Source: Microvirga soli (GTDB lineage Bacteria > Pseudomonadota > Alphaproteobacteria > Rhizobiales > Beijerinckiaceae). Taken from it: DNA of 64,000 nucleotides. The position numbers and the translations under genes were made by a program. Location of the stretch: contig NZ_JAERQE010000011.1 of assembly GCF_016734765.1 (NCBI RefSeq), forward strand, positions 85,444 to 149,443, given 5' to 3'. The notes under the pieces are model-generated. The model had not been told where the DNA came from and made no database searches. It worked only from the letters and a program-made list of their open reading frames with translations. Position 1 is the stretch's first letter. Each line of letters begins with the position of its first letter. This document shows positions 1 to 8,097 of this stretch, in pieces.

Positions 1-2
1 AG

Positions 3-878
3 CTGAAGTCCCGTTTTCAGCCCAAAACCTACCGCATGGTGCTCGAATGCGGCGGCAACGGCCGCTCCTCCTATCAGCCCCAGGCCCGCGGCAACCAATG
101 GACCAACGGCGGCGCCGGCTGCGCCGAATGGACCGGCATTCCGTTGAGCGAAGTGTTGCAGGCCGCGGGGCTGAAGGACACCGCGAAATACACCGCCCAT
201 TACGGCGCCGACCCGCACCTCTCGGGCGACACGACCAAGGAGTCACTCTCGCGTGGCATGCCTATCACCAAGGCGATGGAGCCGCACAGCCTGATCGTCT
301 ACGCCATGAACGGCGAGCCCCTGCCCAATATCCATGGCGGACCGCTGCGGCTGGTGATCCCCGGCTGGCCGGGCTCGCTGTCGCACAAGTGGCTGACGCG
401 GATCACGATTCGCGACCGCGAGCATGACGGCCAGGGCATGACCGGCACCTCCTACCGGGTGCCGAATACACCGATGGTCCCGGGCGGCAAGGCGGACGAG
501 AAGGACTTCCGCATCCTCGAATCCATGCCGGTGCGCAGCATCATCACCAACCCGGCGAACGGCACGAGGCTGCCGGCCGGCACGCGGGAGGTGGCCCTGC
601 GCGGAGCCGCCTGGGCCGGCGATCTCACAGTGAGCCGTGTCGACGTCTCCACGGATGCCGGCCAGACCTGGACGGAGGCGACACTTGCCCCGACCCGTAA
701 CCGCTACGACTGGAACCGGTGGACGGCGACCCTGCAACTGCCGTCGGACGGCTACTTCGAGATCTGGACAAGGGCCACGGATTCGAACGGCCGGATGCAG
801 CCGCCGGTGGCTCACAACTGGAACCCGCAGGGCTATGGCGGCAACACCATGCACCGCGTGGCTGTCCTGGTAGGGTGA
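3..878 (+). CDS. Sulfite oxidase-like molybdopterin enzyme, 5' partial (SorA-like)
   Basis: This is the C-terminal part of a sulfite oxidase-family molybdenum enzyme; the reading frame is open to the window edge, so the N-terminus is missing. The segment LECGGNGR near the start holds the cysteine that ligates molybdenum in this family. It is followed by the rest of the Mo-cofactor domain (NGEPLPNIHGGPLRLVIPGW) and then a dimerisation domain of about 110 residues with the typical VDVSTDAGQTW strand. The cytochrome c gene begins 7 bp after the stop, the sorA-sorB arrangement in which sulfite electrons pass to a periplasmic c-type cytochrome. Sulfite as the substrate is inferred from family and neighbour; other members of the family oxidise other substrates. 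Confidence 0.88.
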   Translation: MKSRFQPKTYRMVLECGGNGRSSYQPQARGNQWTNGGAGCAEWTGIPLSEVLQAAGLKDTAKYTAHYGADPHLSGDTTKESLSRGMPITKAMEPHSLIVYAMNGEPLPNIHGGPLRLVIPGWPGSLSHKWLTRITIRDREHDGQGMTGTSYRVPNTPMVPGGKADEKDFRILESMPVRSIITNPANGTRLPAGTREVALRGAAWAGDLTVSRVDVSTDAGQTWTEATLAPTRNRYDWNRWTATLQLPSDGYFEIWTRATDSNGRMQPPVAHNWNPQGYGGNTMHRVAVLVG

Positions 879-884
879 GGGGCG

Positions 885-1262
885 TTGATCGTGCGTCTGT
901 TTCACTGGCTGCCGATGCTTGCCCTGGCGGCATCGGCCTCTATCGCTCCCGCAAAGGCCCAGCAGGGACCCGCAGCTGCCTTCACGCCCAAGGACGAGCA
1001 GATTGAGGACCTGCCGGAGGGGCCGGGCCGCGAGGAGACGTTCGGCCTATGCACGGCGTGCCACGGCTACAGGCTTGTGTCGAACCAGGGCATGACGCGG
1101 GACAGATGGGACGAGACGATGACCTGGATGACGGAGCGGCACGGCATGCCAGACATCCAGGGTGCCGACCGCGACCTGATCCTCGACTATCTCGCCAAGC
1201 ACCACCCGCCCAAGGCGCCGGCGCGGGCTGGCGGGTTCAGGAACCCGTTCGCGCCGCAATAA
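885..1262 (+). CDS. Periplasmic monohaem cytochrome c (SorB-like)
   Basis: A 125-residue secreted cytochrome c. The first ~24 residues form a signal peptide (WLPMLALAASASIAPAKA). A single haem-binding CTACH motif lies near residue 57. WDETMTWMTERHGMP supplies a methionine that could be the sixth iron ligand. The start codon is TTG at 885; a GTG at 891 is an alternative. It follows the molybdoenzyme by 7 bp and probably accepts electrons from it in the periplasm. Confidence 0.85.
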   Translation: MIVRLFHWLPMLALAASASIAPAKAQQGPAAAFTPKDEQIEDLPEGPGREETFGLCTACHGYRLVSNQGMTRDRWDETMTWMTERHGMPDIQGADRDLILDYLAKHHPPKAPARAGGFRNPFAPQ

Positions 1263-1442
1263 CTCCCCGACGGTCGAACGGGCGTCACTTGTTCGAGCCG
1301 GTGCACCATGCGTGACACTGCCATGCGCCGGCGGCATGAACATCCCAGCCCCCAAGACTTACATACCGACCGATGGCATGCAGAGAGCCGAAGTGAACCG
1401 GCCCCCCACGTCCACGCGAGTGCCGACCCAGTGGAGATTGGA

Positions 1443-2138
1443 ATGGAAGGATCTGCCGCGCCGAAGCGGTCTCATCGCTTGACCCGGGAAACCCTCCGGG
1501 ATGGCTTCGTGCATGAGATGATCGCCCGCTCCGGGACCAATCTGCCCGTGCTGAGCGATGCCGAGCGGCATGCATCCCTCCAGGCGACCCTGGCCGCGCA
1601 GCCCGCGCCGGGCGATGTCTGGCTGTTCGGCTATGGCTCCCTGATCTGGAACCCGGCCTTCCACCATGTCGAGCAGAAGCCGGTCCTGATCCGGGGCTGG
1701 CACCGCGAGTTCTGCCTGTCCACACCCATCGGGCGCGGCACCCCGGAAGCCCCCGGCCTGGTACTGGGGCTCGACCGAGGCGGCTCCTGCCGGGGCGTGG
1801 CCTTCCGCATCGCCCGAGCCGAGGTGGAGGCCGAGCTGGAACTGGTCTGGCGGCGCGAGATGGTGACGGGCGCCTATGTACCGTGCTGGGTCAGGCTGCA
1901 CGGCCCCGACCTGCCCGAAGACACGTTCGGCATCGCTTTCACGATCAACCGCAAGGCCCCGAACTATGTCCGATCCGCTTCGGAGGCCGACACGGCCCGG
2001 GTGATCGCCACCGCCTGCGGGGCTCTCGGCTCCTGCCGGGACTACCTCTTTGACACCATCCATGGCCTGGAAGGATTCGGGATCCACGACCGTCATCTCA
2101 ACCGCATTGCCCAGCAGGTGCGCGAGCACCGGAGCTGA
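1443..2138 (+). CDS. chaC: ChaC-like gamma-glutamylcyclotransferase
   Basis: ChaC-family enzymes cleave glutathione to 5-oxoproline and Cys-Gly in the cytoplasm. The family signature VWLFGYGSLIWNP is clear, followed by RGWHREFCL. The glutamate in WRREMVTGAY sits where the catalytic acid lies in characterised ChaC proteins. The frame is open from 1308, but the ATG at 1443 has a well-placed GGAG 6 bp upstream, and the extra N-terminal 45 residues look non-conserved; I prefer 1443. It stands alone after the sorAB-like pair. Low-specificity gamma-glutamylcyclotransferase activity is also possible. Confidence 0.85.
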   Translation: MEGSAAPKRSHRLTRETLRDGFVHEMIARSGTNLPVLSDAERHASLQATLAAQPAPGDVWLFGYGSLIWNPAFHHVEQKPVLIRGWHREFCLSTPIGRGTPEAPGLVLGLDRGGSCRGVAFRIARAEVEAELELVWRREMVTGAYVPCWVRLHGPDLPEDTFGIAFTINRKAPNYVRSASEADTARVIATACGALGSCRDYLFDTIHGLEGFGIHDRHLNRIAQQVREHRS

Positions 2139-2156
2139 GCGACCGCTTGGGAAGGT

Positions 2157-2336
2157 TCAGCGGCCCTCTTCGATGGACGCCCCTGCCTGCTGGAGGGCAG
2201 CAAAGCCACCCGCGACATGCGCCACGTTCCCGATGCCCATCTCTTTCAGGGTCTTTGCCGCGAGCGCCGACCGGCTGCCGGAGCCACAGTAGAGCACTAG
2301 GCGCTTGCCGCCGCCCAGCTCGGCCTTGTGGGACGG
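2157..2336 (-). pseudogene. Rhodanese-domain sulfurtransferase, N-terminus deleted
   Basis: The frame encodes the C-terminal half of a single-domain rhodanese: RLVLYCGSGSRSALAAKTL with the active-site cysteine loop, then GIGNVAHVAGGFAALQQAG. The N-terminal half of the domain is missing. Upstream, the same DNA abruptly becomes the opposite-strand DUF2243 gene, itself 5'-truncated. The persulfide cysteine remains, but about 60 residues cannot form the whole fold. This looks like one side of a deletion that removed the 5' ends of two divergent genes; the break lies around 2322-2336. Confidence 0.7.
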
Positions 2337-2673
2337 TCTTTTCCACGCCAGCACCTACATCTTCACAGTGCTTGGGCTCTGGATCCTGTGGCGCTACTCA
2401 CGGACCAACCACATCCGGTGGTCGGGCAAGCTGTTGATGGGGACGTTCCTGATGGGCTTCGGCATCTTTAACCTGATCGAGGGCATCATCGACCACCAGC
2501 TTCTCGGCATCCACCACCTCAACGAGACCGTGCCGCGGGACCAGTGGATCTACTGGGACATGGCCTTCCTGGCCTGGGGCGCGGCCATGTTGATTGGCGG
2601 TTGGCTCCTGCTGCGGGCCGGCCGACGGGAGACCGCAAACAGAGCCACAGTCCCAAGGCACCGTTCCGCCTGA
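2325..2673 (+). pseudogene. DUF2243 membrane protein, 5'-truncated
   Basis: The frame matches the C-terminal two thirds of DUF2243 inner-membrane proteins. It contains LWDGLFHASTYIFTVLGLWIL (membrane segment), then LMGFGIFNLIEGIIDHQLLGIHH (the conserved NLIEGIIDH...IHH block) and a final membrane segment ending in LLLRAGRR. The usual N-terminal membrane segment, with its histidine-rich GFxDGIxLHQ region, is absent. An in-frame ATG at 2305 exists, but the residues before LWDGLF are rhodanese antisense sequence. I read it as broken by the same deletion that truncated the rhodanese gene. DUF2243 has no established function. Confidence 0.65.
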
Positions 2674-2683
2674 TCGGGGCTTT

Positions 2684-3295
2684 CTATCGCCGGAACACGA
2701 GGCTTAGGTTGTTGGCGGGCATCGGAATGCGCTCGACGAGTTCCAGCCCATGGCCTCCCGCCAATTCCGTCACCTGCTCAAGATCCCGGACACCCCACTG
2801 CGGATTTCGGCGCCTGAGGTCCTGATCGAAGGCCTCGTTGCTGAGAGCCGTGTGGGCGCCGCTCTCCTTGTAAGGTCCATAGAGATACAGCACGCCGCCA
2901 CGCGGAAGTGTCCGCCCTGCCCCGGCCATCAGTCCCTGTGTTGCCTGCCAGGGTGAGATATGGACCATGTTGATGGCCATGACGGCATCGGCCCGCTCCA
3001 CGGACCAGTCCGGGGCGGAGGCGTCCAGCCGCAATGGAGAAAGGAGATTGGGCAACCCTGACGCTGCGCGGTGAGCGGCGATGCTGTTCAGCGCCTGCTC
3101 GTCCTGATCGGTGGGCTGCCATGTCAGGCGCGGCAGCGCGGCGGCGAAGTGAACGGCGTGTTCGCCCGTACCGCTAGCGATCTCTAAAACCATTCCGGCC
3201 TGGGGCAGGATCTGTTGCAGGATGGTGAGGATCGGACCGCGGTTGCGTGCCACTGATGGCGACGTCAGGGCTCCATCGAAATTCTGTGAGTTCAT
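2684..3295 (-). CDS. DUF938-family SAM-dependent methyltransferase
   Basis: A 203-residue class I methyltransferase of the DUF938 family. Motif I is VLEIASGTGEHAVHFA, the acidic post-I position is in PTDQDEQAL, and the family-typical NMVHISPW and GVLYLYGPYK follow. The C-terminus MPANNLSLVFRR is also typical. The start is placed at the ATG at 3295 (MNSQNFDGALTSPSVARNRGPI) because the family begins here; the frame is open 75 bp further. Substrate unknown. It is the last core-like gene before the accessory region. Confidence 0.85.
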   Translation of the reverse strand: MNSQNFDGALTSPSVARNRGPILTILQQILPQAGMVLEIASGTGEHAVHFAAALPRLTWQPTDQDEQALNSIAAHRAASGLPNLLSPLRLDASAPDWSVERADAVMAINMVHISPWQATQGLMAGAGRTLPRGGVLYLYGPYKESGAHTALSNEAFDQDLRRRNPQWGVRDLEQVTELAGGHGLELVERIPMPANNLSLVFRR

Positions 3296-3495
3296 TGCAT
3301 AGTTAGTCCTCAGGTGTCCGTCAGATGGGCTTAGATCATCATTCAGGACTAGCGTATCAGCATACAACAATTCCCTCAGTCACTCATATACTCCTAGTCA
3401 AACCATCACCTGCAGTACGAGAGCATCTTTTGGCAGATCCGCTCGGCCTGCTTCTGCCAGTTTGACGACAGATGATGAACGGAAGACCCGTGTAG

Positions 3496-3855
3496 CTACG
3501 TACTCGCTAAGACGGAGATCCGCCGCCGGAGCCCCTCGCCGCTTGTAGAAGTGGGTGGCAGGAATTCGATACCTGCTGCCTCAAGAGCGAGACGTACGGC
3601 CTCCACCGTCTGAACACGCCGTGGGCCATACGTCGGATCATCTTGAGACTCGATCCTCATGAGTGAGCGACGCTCAATGTTGGCGCGCTTCGCCAAATCA
3701 TCCTGCGAGAGGTTTAGCAGGGCTCGGGCAGCACGGATTTGGGCTGGCGAAGGCCAGTTCAATTCTTCAGTTCGCTTCGGATCACCCTCAACCATGTCTC
3801 TACTACTGATGGATAATACGACGGTTTTCTTCTTGATCCGCGGGCGAACTGTCAC
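3496..3855 (-). CDS. XRE-family HTH regulator
   Basis: Up to 119 residues. The helix-turn-helix is IRAARALLNLSQDDLAKRANIERRSLMRIES, about residues 40-70, followed by VQTVEAVRLALEAAGIEFLP, a very common XRE tail in rhizobial elements. The first possible start is a GTG at 3855, which lies inside an inverted repeat (3850-3872); ATG at 3795 is an alternative. It is divergent from the unknown cassette that begins at 3875 and is the natural candidate for its regulator. Confidence 0.75.
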   Translation of the reverse strand: MTVRPRIKKKTVVLSISSRDMVEGDPKRTEELNWPSPAQIRAARALLNLSQDDLAKRANIERRSLMRIESQDDPTYGPRRVQTVEAVRLALEAAGIEFLPPTSTSGEGLRRRISVLAST

Positions 3856-3872
3856 ATAAAGTCACTGTGACA
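3850..3872. promoter_or_regulatory. Candidate operator: 7-bp inverted repeat between divergent genes
   Basis: TGTCACA at 3850-3856 is matched by TGTGACA at 3866-3872 with a 9-bp spacer; GTCAC also repeats directly at 3851 and 3861. It sits between, and overlaps the earliest possible starts of, the XRE gene and the divergent cassette. An operator for the XRE protein is inferred from position only. Confidence 0.4.
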
Positions 3873-3874
3873 AA

Positions 3875-4438
3875 ATGTACAAACAGTGGTCGTATCCGAT
3901 GGAACCCGAATCGCAAGATTATAGCCCAAGCACCCCGGCCCAACCCATAGCCAGTGCTAAAACTAGGATGGAGCTTTGCAGCTCTGCCCCTGATGGGGAG
4001 AGCCCGCTGCTAAGTGGGATAGATTCTCAGCAAGCTATATTGGATGGCAGGGGGAGCCTACCCATAGACCTCGATAGCTGGCGAACGATGGAGCCTAGTG
4101 TATTCGATGGCGAGAGATGTCTCCAGTTTCGCGCCGCGCTTTTAGAGATACAGGCGAGTACTGATATCACTCGGGATCCTGCTGTGTGTGTTGGAGCAGC
4201 ACTCGATCTGATGTTCGGTGTTGGTTTAACCGCCCCTGAAACAAACCTGGTGATGAGCGCTATCTTGCTGCACACCTTGCAAGGTGATTTCACCGCGCAC
4301 CTGGTTCTCATCCAAGCATTACGGCGGCTTGCCCGATCTACTACTGGTGACCACAGATCCTCAGAACTCGCAACCCGCTGGGCTAAATGGAACCCTGCGG
4401 AAGCACCTCTGCGGCTAAATCAACTATCCCATCCTTGA
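3875..4438 (+). CDS. Unknown protein, first gene of accessory cassette
   Basis: I do not recognise this protein (187 residues from 3875; ATG at 3899, MEPESQDYSPS, is an alternative start). The N-terminal ~70 residues are Ser/Pro-rich and probably disordered. The C-terminal half is helical (ALLEIQAS..., CVGAALDLMFGVGLTAPETNLVMSAILLHTL, LVLIQALRRLA). It is co-oriented with the AAA+ ATPase that starts 44 bp downstream. No catalytic motif seen. Confidence 0.6.
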   Translation: MYKQWSYPMEPESQDYSPSTPAQPIASAKTRMELCSSAPDGESPLLSGIDSQQAILDGRGSLPIDLDSWRTMEPSVFDGERCLQFRAALLEIQASTDITRDPAVCVGAALDLMFGVGLTAPETNLVMSAILLHTLQGDFTAHLVLIQALRRLARSTTGDHRSSELATRWAKWNPAEAPLRLNQLSHP

Positions 4439-4481
4439 CCTCCATTGACCCTGCTCGGCCTCTTCTTCTGGAGGACCACCT

Positions 4482-6200
4482 ATGCCGTCTATCAGCACGT
4501 CGTTCGCACGTGAAAATCTCCTCATCCATTTTCCACGGGTATTCCGTGCAGCTCTAAACGATGACGTCCTGACCGGTAGCGTAAGACGTCAGTTAGTGCA
4601 GGATGCCAACGCTCTGGACCCGGCACTCGGCGCCCTCGCCGAGCAATGGCTGTCGCTCGGTCAGGATGGCATGGCCGTACGATCCTGGGCTCTGACTAAC
4701 CGACCGCTGCCAGACAATGCCACAAAGCATAGAACAAGAAAGCTATCAGGCGGGACCGTCGCGCGCCACCTCCGTACCGCCCTAGAGCGTTTCGCGGCTG
4801 ATCACGATAGTCCCACAGCCCGTGATCTTGCTGATGTGCTGCTGGTGGTGGCTAGCACGGCTACTGATCGCCAGACTGCCGCAAGGCTCGCAGCCGCAGC
4901 TTGGAGAGCTCTGCATTGGGTGGAGCTGTACAGGTCCGAGTTGCTGGACTTGGGTCGTATGCTCGGTTTCGGCGCAGACAACCCTGCGGCTGCGACAGCG
5001 GATGGCGTGGCAGAGCCCGCGTCTCCTAGTGCCGGAGCGGCCGAACGGCGCGATGCGTTCGAGGTCGCCTTCAGCGACCTGGCCATTGAGGCGCGCCAGC
5101 TGGCGCTCGGCTTGAGTGCGCTCGCCGTCGGTGAACTCCCGAACGAGCTGGCCACCGCGAGGCTCTCATCCGCGGCACGGACCATAGGACGACGTATCCT
5201 CGCCCCTGCCGAAGACCGAGCCCGACAACAGGAGCGACGCAAGCACGAGTCAGCCAAAGCAGCTGTTGTCGAAGAGCCTATCTTCGACCCGATGGCTGGG
5301 CTGGACGAGATACACCCTGAAGGTGCTCCTGTCCCGGAGGGACATGTTGTCGTATGCCGCGAACTCAATACCAAGGGAGCGAGCAAGGGCAAGAATGTTG
5401 CTCAAGGCTATGAACCCGTGATTGGCGCGGCTCTACCTCTCGCGCCAACACCTGACGTAGGCCGCGTGAGGACGACGCTTCTCGCCAGGTTTCCTCATGC
5501 CGAAGACCTCATTGATTATATCTGTTGCGAGGTTGAGAACCATCCATGGGTCCGATTTCGACCAATCTTAATTGATGGTCCATCTGGTGGCGGCAAGACC
5601 CGCCTCGTCCGAGCGATTGCAGAGGCACTATCTGTTGGGCTTTACCGTGTCGACGCGACTTCTGACTTGGGAGGAGGCTTTGGCGGCTTGGAACGGCGCT
5701 GGTACTCCTCTGAGCCTTGTGTGCCACTGATGGCTGTTGCCCGCTACAAGATTGCTAATCCGCTTGTGCTCGTCGACGAGCTGGACAAGGCCTCAACGCG
5801 TACTGACTACGGAAGGATCTGGTCGGCACTCCTTCCATTCCTTGAGCCAGAACAGGCAAGCCGGTACCCAGATCCTTGTTTCCAGACCGACCTGGATCTC
5901 AGTCACGTAACGATCATTGGAACCGCGAACGAAACTTGGCGGCTGCCTTCTCCCCTCCTCGACCGTCTCCGAACCGTGACGCTGCCTCTTCCATCGGCCG
6001 AACACATGAACGCACTCGTTCCCAGCATTCTAGCTGACTTGGCCGCCGAACGCGGCCTTCACCCACAGTGGTTTGAGCCTTTGGATGGGATTGAGCACAC
6101 CGCGTTGCGGCACCGTTGGCGCGGTGGTTCGCTCCGAAAACTAAGGCGTCTTGTCGAGGGCGTCCTACGTGTGCGTGACCGTCGCTCAACTTCCCACTGA
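4482..6200 (+). CDS. Lon-like AAA+ ATPase lacking a protease domain
   Basis: A 572-residue protein. Residues 1-330 are helical with no motif I recognise. Residues 358-570 are an AAA+ domain: Walker A GPSGGGKT (366-373), Walker B LVLVDELDK (428-436), a sensor-1 region IIGTANETW (478-486) and an arginine-finger-like LLDRLR (492-497). The stretch SALLPFLEPEQASRYPD and the DLSHVTIIGTAN order closely follow the AAA+ domain of Lon. The protein ends soon after the lid, so the Ser-Lys protease domain is absent. It could remodel a protein or nucleoprotein target. It is the largest gene of an otherwise unknown cassette. Confidence 0.75.
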   Translation: MPSISTSFARENLLIHFPRVFRAALNDDVLTGSVRRQLVQDANALDPALGALAEQWLSLGQDGMAVRSWALTNRPLPDNATKHRTRKLSGGTVARHLRTALERFAADHDSPTARDLADVLLVVASTATDRQTAARLAAAAWRALHWVELYRSELLDLGRMLGFGADNPAAATADGVAEPASPSAGAAERRDAFEVAFSDLAIEARQLALGLSALAVGELPNELATARLSSAARTIGRRILAPAEDRARQQERRKHESAKAAVVEEPIFDPMAGLDEIHPEGAPVPEGHVVVCRELNTKGASKGKNVAQGYEPVIGAALPLAPTPDVGRVRTTLLARFPHAEDLIDYICCEVENHPWVRFRPILIDGPSGGGKTRLVRAIAEALSVGLYRVDATSDLGGGFGGLERRWYSSEPCVPLMAVARYKIANPLVLVDELDKASTRTDYGRIWSALLPFLEPEQASRYPDPCFQTDLDLSHVTIIGTANETWRLPSPLLDRLRTVTLPLPSAEHMNALVPSILADLAAERGLHPQWFEPLDGIEHTALRHRWRGGSLRKLRRLVEGVLRVRDRRSTSH

Positions 6201-6226
6201 AATTTGCACAGCCACAGGAGAGCACC

Positions 6227-6559
6227 TTGCCATACGAACGTGCAGAGCTTACGCGCAGCCTTCCAATTCTTGAACGCCTCGTTGCCGACCTTCGTCACCT
6301 TGCCTCTGGCGGCGAGGCAGATCCCGCGGCCCTTGCTGCAGCCCCACTTCTGGATTCCTGGACGGTCGGCGCAACCTGGGTTCCGGAGCGCATGCTGGTT
6401 GGGCGCGTTACAGATCATCCAACCATCCCGGATGGTCCCTGCCAGACATCGCGGTTATTCGTTATCTCCCCTGATGGAGGTTACGCCAGGACACTCTCGC
6501 GTTGGTACCGCCTAGGCGCCCCTGCACGCTTCCATGGAGGAGGCGCCTATGACGCCTGA
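6227..6559 (+). CDS. Small unknown protein, DUF6634-like
   Basis: A 110-residue protein. The conserved-looking core is AAAPLLDSW (38-46), MLVGRV (56-61), TSRLFVISP (74-82) and ARTLSRWYRLG (87-97). I associate this pattern with DUF6634, a family of unknown function in rhizobial plasmids and elements; this is from memory and should be verified. The same pattern recurs in the C-terminal half of the protein at 8098-8697. It follows the AAA+ gene by 26 bp in the same direction. Confidence 0.6.
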   Translation: MPYERAELTRSLPILERLVADLRHLASGGEADPAALAAAPLLDSWTVGATWVPERMLVGRVTDHPTIPDGPCQTSRLFVISPDGGYARTLSRWYRLGAPARFHGGGAYDA

Positions 6560-6626
6560 ATAGACTGTGAGTTGCTTGGTGCCGGCGCCAGCCCAGGATT
6601 ATCCTGTGACCAAGGAGCTTACTGCA

Positions 6627-6896
6627 ATGCCCTTACTCCACTGCAGGCACTGCAAGGACCGATCAGAGTTCCGTTGGCGAGGGTCGGTCCCCAGCTGTTC
6701 GGTTTGCGGTGAGGCCGACACCTACGCTCAGCTCATTGATGCCGATTTTAACGATTGTTCGGAACTGGCCACCCTGCGTGCTGACTTGGAGGCTGGATTT
6801 CAGGGTGTAGTGGGAACGATCCAGCTCCACGGTTGGCGCCCCTTACGGCAGCAAGGCAGATCGCGGGAGAGCCACAATCCTTCTTGGGGCGCCTAG
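6627..6896 (+). CDS. Small zinc-ribbon protein
   Basis: An 89-residue protein with two CxxC knuckles, CRHC (6-9) and CSVC (24-27), forming a likely zinc ribbon. The rest (SELATLRADLEAGFQGVVGTIQ) is helical and unrecognised. The ATG at 6627 has an AAGGAG about 8 bp upstream; an in-frame start at 6567 lacks one. It is part of the co-oriented cassette. Confidence 0.55.
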   Translation: MPLLHCRHCKDRSEFRWRGSVPSCSVCGEADTYAQLIDADFNDCSELATLRADLEAGFQGVVGTIQLHGWRPLRQQGRSRESHNPSWGA

Positions 6897-6990
6897 AAGC
6901 CTTGTTCAACTGCAATTTCCTTCTGTTTGCTGGCCAAACACAGTGCACCTCCTTCGTTTCGTGTCGACACCACGTTTGAGGAGATCGTTC

Positions 6991-7344
6991 ATGTCCCACC
7001 TCAAGAGGCATAAAAGGGGTTTCAAATACCACTGGTACATCAGCAGTTCTGCTTGGCTCCATAACGCAGCTCGCTTGGAGGAGCTTCGGCTTGCTGGTCA
7101 CCGGTGCCGACTTTGCCGCCGTGGGCGTCCGCATGTACGGCTTCACGTACACCACGCGACATACGCTCGCTTGGGCCACGAGCGGCCCTCTGATCTTTGC
7201 GTTCTTTGCGAGGAATGTCACAGGGGCGTGACGGACATGCTGCGACAACGCCGGTACCGCCGTCGGCGCTCCCTACCCCTCTTGGATGTGCGCGTGCTCG
7301 TCCCAGAAAGGCGGCTTGTCGATACAGTGCTGGAGGAGTTGTGA
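6991..7344 (+). CDS. HNH-type nuclease-like zinc protein
   Basis: A 117-residue basic protein. C39/C42 (CRLC) and C73/C76 (CEEC) form the zinc site typical of small HNH proteins. Between them lie VHH (53-55), YARLGHERPSDLCVLCEECH, a close match to the HNH consensus where HH is the first catalytic motif. The ATG at 6991 follows GAGGAG at good spacing. Its TGA overlaps the ATG of the next gene (TGATG), which suggests translational coupling. Nuclease activity is inferred from the motif. Confidence 0.7.
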   Translation: MSHLKRHKRGFKYHWYISSSAWLHNAARLEELRLAGHRCRLCRRGRPHVRLHVHHATYARLGHERPSDLCVLCEECHRGVTDMLRQRRYRRRRSLPLLDVRVLVPERRLVDTVLEEL

Positions 7345-7919
7345 TGGCATCCTTTGAGACAATCCATGTCCGATTGACAGGCGTCGCGCCGCTGTTGATG
7401 AGGAGCGGTCGCCTCGCCGACCCACTCGACCCGCACGCCCGAGAGATCGACCGTGTCGCACGAAAACGTCAAAAAACGGCAGCTGACTTAGAGGCGCTCG
7501 CACGCCTAGAATGGTTTGGAGGATTGTGGGTCGATGCCGGCCGGCCTTGTGTCCCAGCGGAGGCCATTGAAGCCTGCGTCGTAGAGGCGGCCAAGCTGCG
7601 CCGCGCCGGGAAGACAGTCAAAGCCGGGTTCATGTGCCCCTCCAACCCGTTGCTCCTATACGATGGACCACATGAGCTTGATGAGACGTTCGCGGATACG
7701 AACTTCCATCTGCGCGTTGCCGTGCAGATCGCAGGTAAAAGGACAATGCGAACACGTCCATGCTTCCGTGCATGGTCTCTAGAATTCGATGCGCATTTTA
7801 TGCCCACAGTACTGGACCGACGCGATGTATGCGAATACCTGAAAGTTGCAGGCGACCGCGTTGGACTTGGAGATTGGCGACCGAGATTCGGAAGGTTTTC
7901 GACTCAGATCCTGAGCTAA
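7344..7919 (+). CDS. Phage-type unknown protein with RAMP-like motifs
   Basis: A 191-residue protein of a family I recall from phages and mobile elements, with no established function. Signature blocks: VRLTGVAPLLMRSGRLADPL (9-28), a charged KRQKTAADLEALARLEWFGG stretch (41-60), PAEAIEACVVEAAK (71-84), MRTRPCFRAWSLEF (135-148) and GLGDWRPRFGRF (174-185). The N-terminal strand and the C-terminal glycine/arginine-rich loop resemble the layout of RAMP (Cas7-like) RRM-fold proteins; that is inference. Start at ATG 7344 overlaps the HNH stop; frame upstream of it is HNH shadow. A degenerate pentamer array begins 25 bp after its stop. Confidence 0.65.
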   Translation: MASFETIHVRLTGVAPLLMRSGRLADPLDPHAREIDRVARKRQKTAADLEALARLEWFGGLWVDAGRPCVPAEAIEACVVEAAKLRRAGKTVKAGFMCPSNPLLLYDGPHELDETFADTNFHLRVAVQIAGKRTMRTRPCFRAWSLEFDAHFMPTVLDRRDVCEYLKVAGDRVGLGDWRPRFGRFSTQILS

Positions 7920-7943
7920 CCGCTTGGGACGGCTATTCGCAAT

Positions 7944-8003
7944 GAGGCGAGGCCGGGCCAGGCACGGCAAGGCTCAGCCATGGTGAGGCAAGCTCTGGCA
8001 TGG
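7944..8003. repeat. Degenerate 5-bp-period repeat array (NNGGC)
   Basis: Starting at 7944, successive pentamers read GAGGC, GAGGC, CGGGC, CAGGC, ACGGC, AAGGC; six in a row fit NNGGC. Six looser units follow in the same phase (TCAGC, CATGG, TGAGG, CAAGC, TCTGG, CATGG). It is non-coding, begins 25 bp after the RAMP-like gene, and is followed by two potential hairpins. It is neither a CRISPR array nor a simple homopolymer or codon repeat of a gene. Confidence 0.55.
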
Positions 8004-8004
8004 A

Positions 8005-8044
8005 CCCCTTCTGGGGCGTTCCCGCCGCTCGGCGCCGGGCGGGA
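8005..8044. other. Two potential hairpins after the pentamer array
   Basis: CCCC-TTCT-GGGG (8005-8016) is followed by TCCCGCC at 8020-8026, paired with GGCGGGA at 8038-8044 around an 11-base GC-rich loop. No T-run follows, so a simple intrinsic terminator on the + strand is not obvious. The structures could belong to a transcript that includes the array. Confidence 0.4.
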
Positions 8045-8097
8045 TGCGGACGCACGCGCATCCCAACCTCATGCCTGCGATGAAGGAGGTCAGCACG

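Noticed and set aside
7944..8003. CRISPR array
   Set aside because: The units are five bases and degenerate, with no conserved repeat of 23-40 bp and no spacers.
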